Source: Cristatella mucedo (taxonomy: Eukaryota > Bryozoa > Phylactolaemata > Cristatellidae). From it: a stretch of DNA of 64,000 bases. The translations under genes were made by a program, and so were the position numbers. Below are positions 63,391 to 64,000 of this stretch, one piece after another (position 1 is the first letter of the stretch; every line of letters begins with the position of its first letter). Under the pieces are notes generated by a model. That model ran no database searches. It was not told the DNA's origin and saw nothing but the letters and a program-made list of their open reading frames with translations. The stretch is from the NCBI GenBank assembly GCA_009760855.2, contig WPIO01000099.1, positions 62,001 through 126,000 of the forward strand. The letters are read 5' to 3'.

Positions 63391-63529
63391 CCTAAAAACT
63401 GCCACTATGACTATCACTTGAAACATCAAAAACACACAGGAACTTCATTTTCAGGATCTGCTATCTGAAGTCGTCAATAAAGGCAAGTAGTGTTTTGCTG
63501 TCATGAGGTCAACACCATTTGTGAGTTTT

Positions 63530-64000
63530 TCATAATGTAATCTATCTCTGCCTGTAACTCCTAAAAGCCATAAAGACTTTGCTGGTGTTATGCAGGAGAG
63601 TTTTGTATAGTGCAGGAGAGTTTTGTATAGCATACCCACAGGCTAAGCGACTTTCGGTATGCATTCGGTAGCCAACAGACTTCATCTTACGCAACAAAGA
63701 AAAAGTGGGAAGCACAACAGAGTCAGGGGAGCAGTTGAGGTATTGAGTGGCATGGAAGTAGCAGCTCAGGACCGCTGGAAGGGATGAGCCATAGTCGGCA
63801 GCAGGAGAGTAATTGTCGTTTCGTAAGAATTGTGGAAGCAAGTACCACAGCCTAGGACCTGTAGAGCAAAAGCTTTTTTTGCCTAAGGTCTTTAAGAGGA
63901 GGAATGGAACAGCTAATTTATTGTCTATACAGGAACTGAGGGCACACAAGGCAGGCTCGACGACCATAAACTGCTTGCGTGCACGTTCATTGAAGATGAC
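63530..64000 (-). mobile_element. LINE-B 3' end
   Basis: ATCTATCTCTGCCTGTAACT, a duplicated AGGAGAGTTTTGTATAG unit, then a frame (63967 down to 63542) with LAVPFLLLKTLGKKSF, GPRLWYLLPQFL and the family C-terminus. The last 40 bases are unassigned. Confidence 0.85.

Overview
This is a gene-poor, repeat-rich stretch of animal nuclear DNA. It has spliceosomal introns, CpG-rich islands, abundant 5'-truncated LINEs of the CR1/L2 type, tRNA-derived SINEs and long microsatellites. The repeats and exon structures suggest an invertebrate metazoan; the sequence does not fix the phylum.

Three protein-coding genes can be assembled by joining exons whose splice sites and intron phases agree. (1) A four-EF-hand calmodulin-like protein on the plus strand, with exons at 32769-32912, 34315-34457, 38637-38748 and 41363-41463. 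Its N-terminal exon is uncertain. (2) A complete nicotinamide riboside kinase (NMRK) of 223 residues on the minus strand, in six exons from 50584 down to 41751. (3) The C-terminal two thirds of the mitochondrial tRNA 2-thiouridylase TRMU on the minus strand, in four exons from 61613 down to 56271. Its 5' part lies beyond the right edge. The EF-hand gene and NMRK converge tail to tail with 287 bp between stop codons, and their poly(A) signals sit back to back 5 bp apart. TRMU and NMRK point the same way.

The left 32 kb holds no gene I can prove. It is a mosaic of two LINE families and two SINE families, plus microsatellites and GC-rich islands (about 22.8-24.4, 26.9-28.1, 29.6-30.1 and 32.5-33.1 kb) that could be promoters. 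LINE-A ends in TTATTATTA after a GCGCC...GGCGC stem. LINE-B has a 3' UTR ending near ACATT repeats. SINE1 is tRNA-like with a tail of its own. SINE2 is tRNA-like, and its 3' end resembles that of LINE-A. Three LINE-A copies (1.2, 16.3 and 60.0 kb) are nearly identical, so this family moved recently. All LINE copies seen are truncated and most are broken. In the right half the same elements fill the introns of the three genes.

Family names LINE-A, LINE-B, SINE1, SINE2, D1 and D2 are local labels. Element borders are read by eye and may be off by tens of bases.
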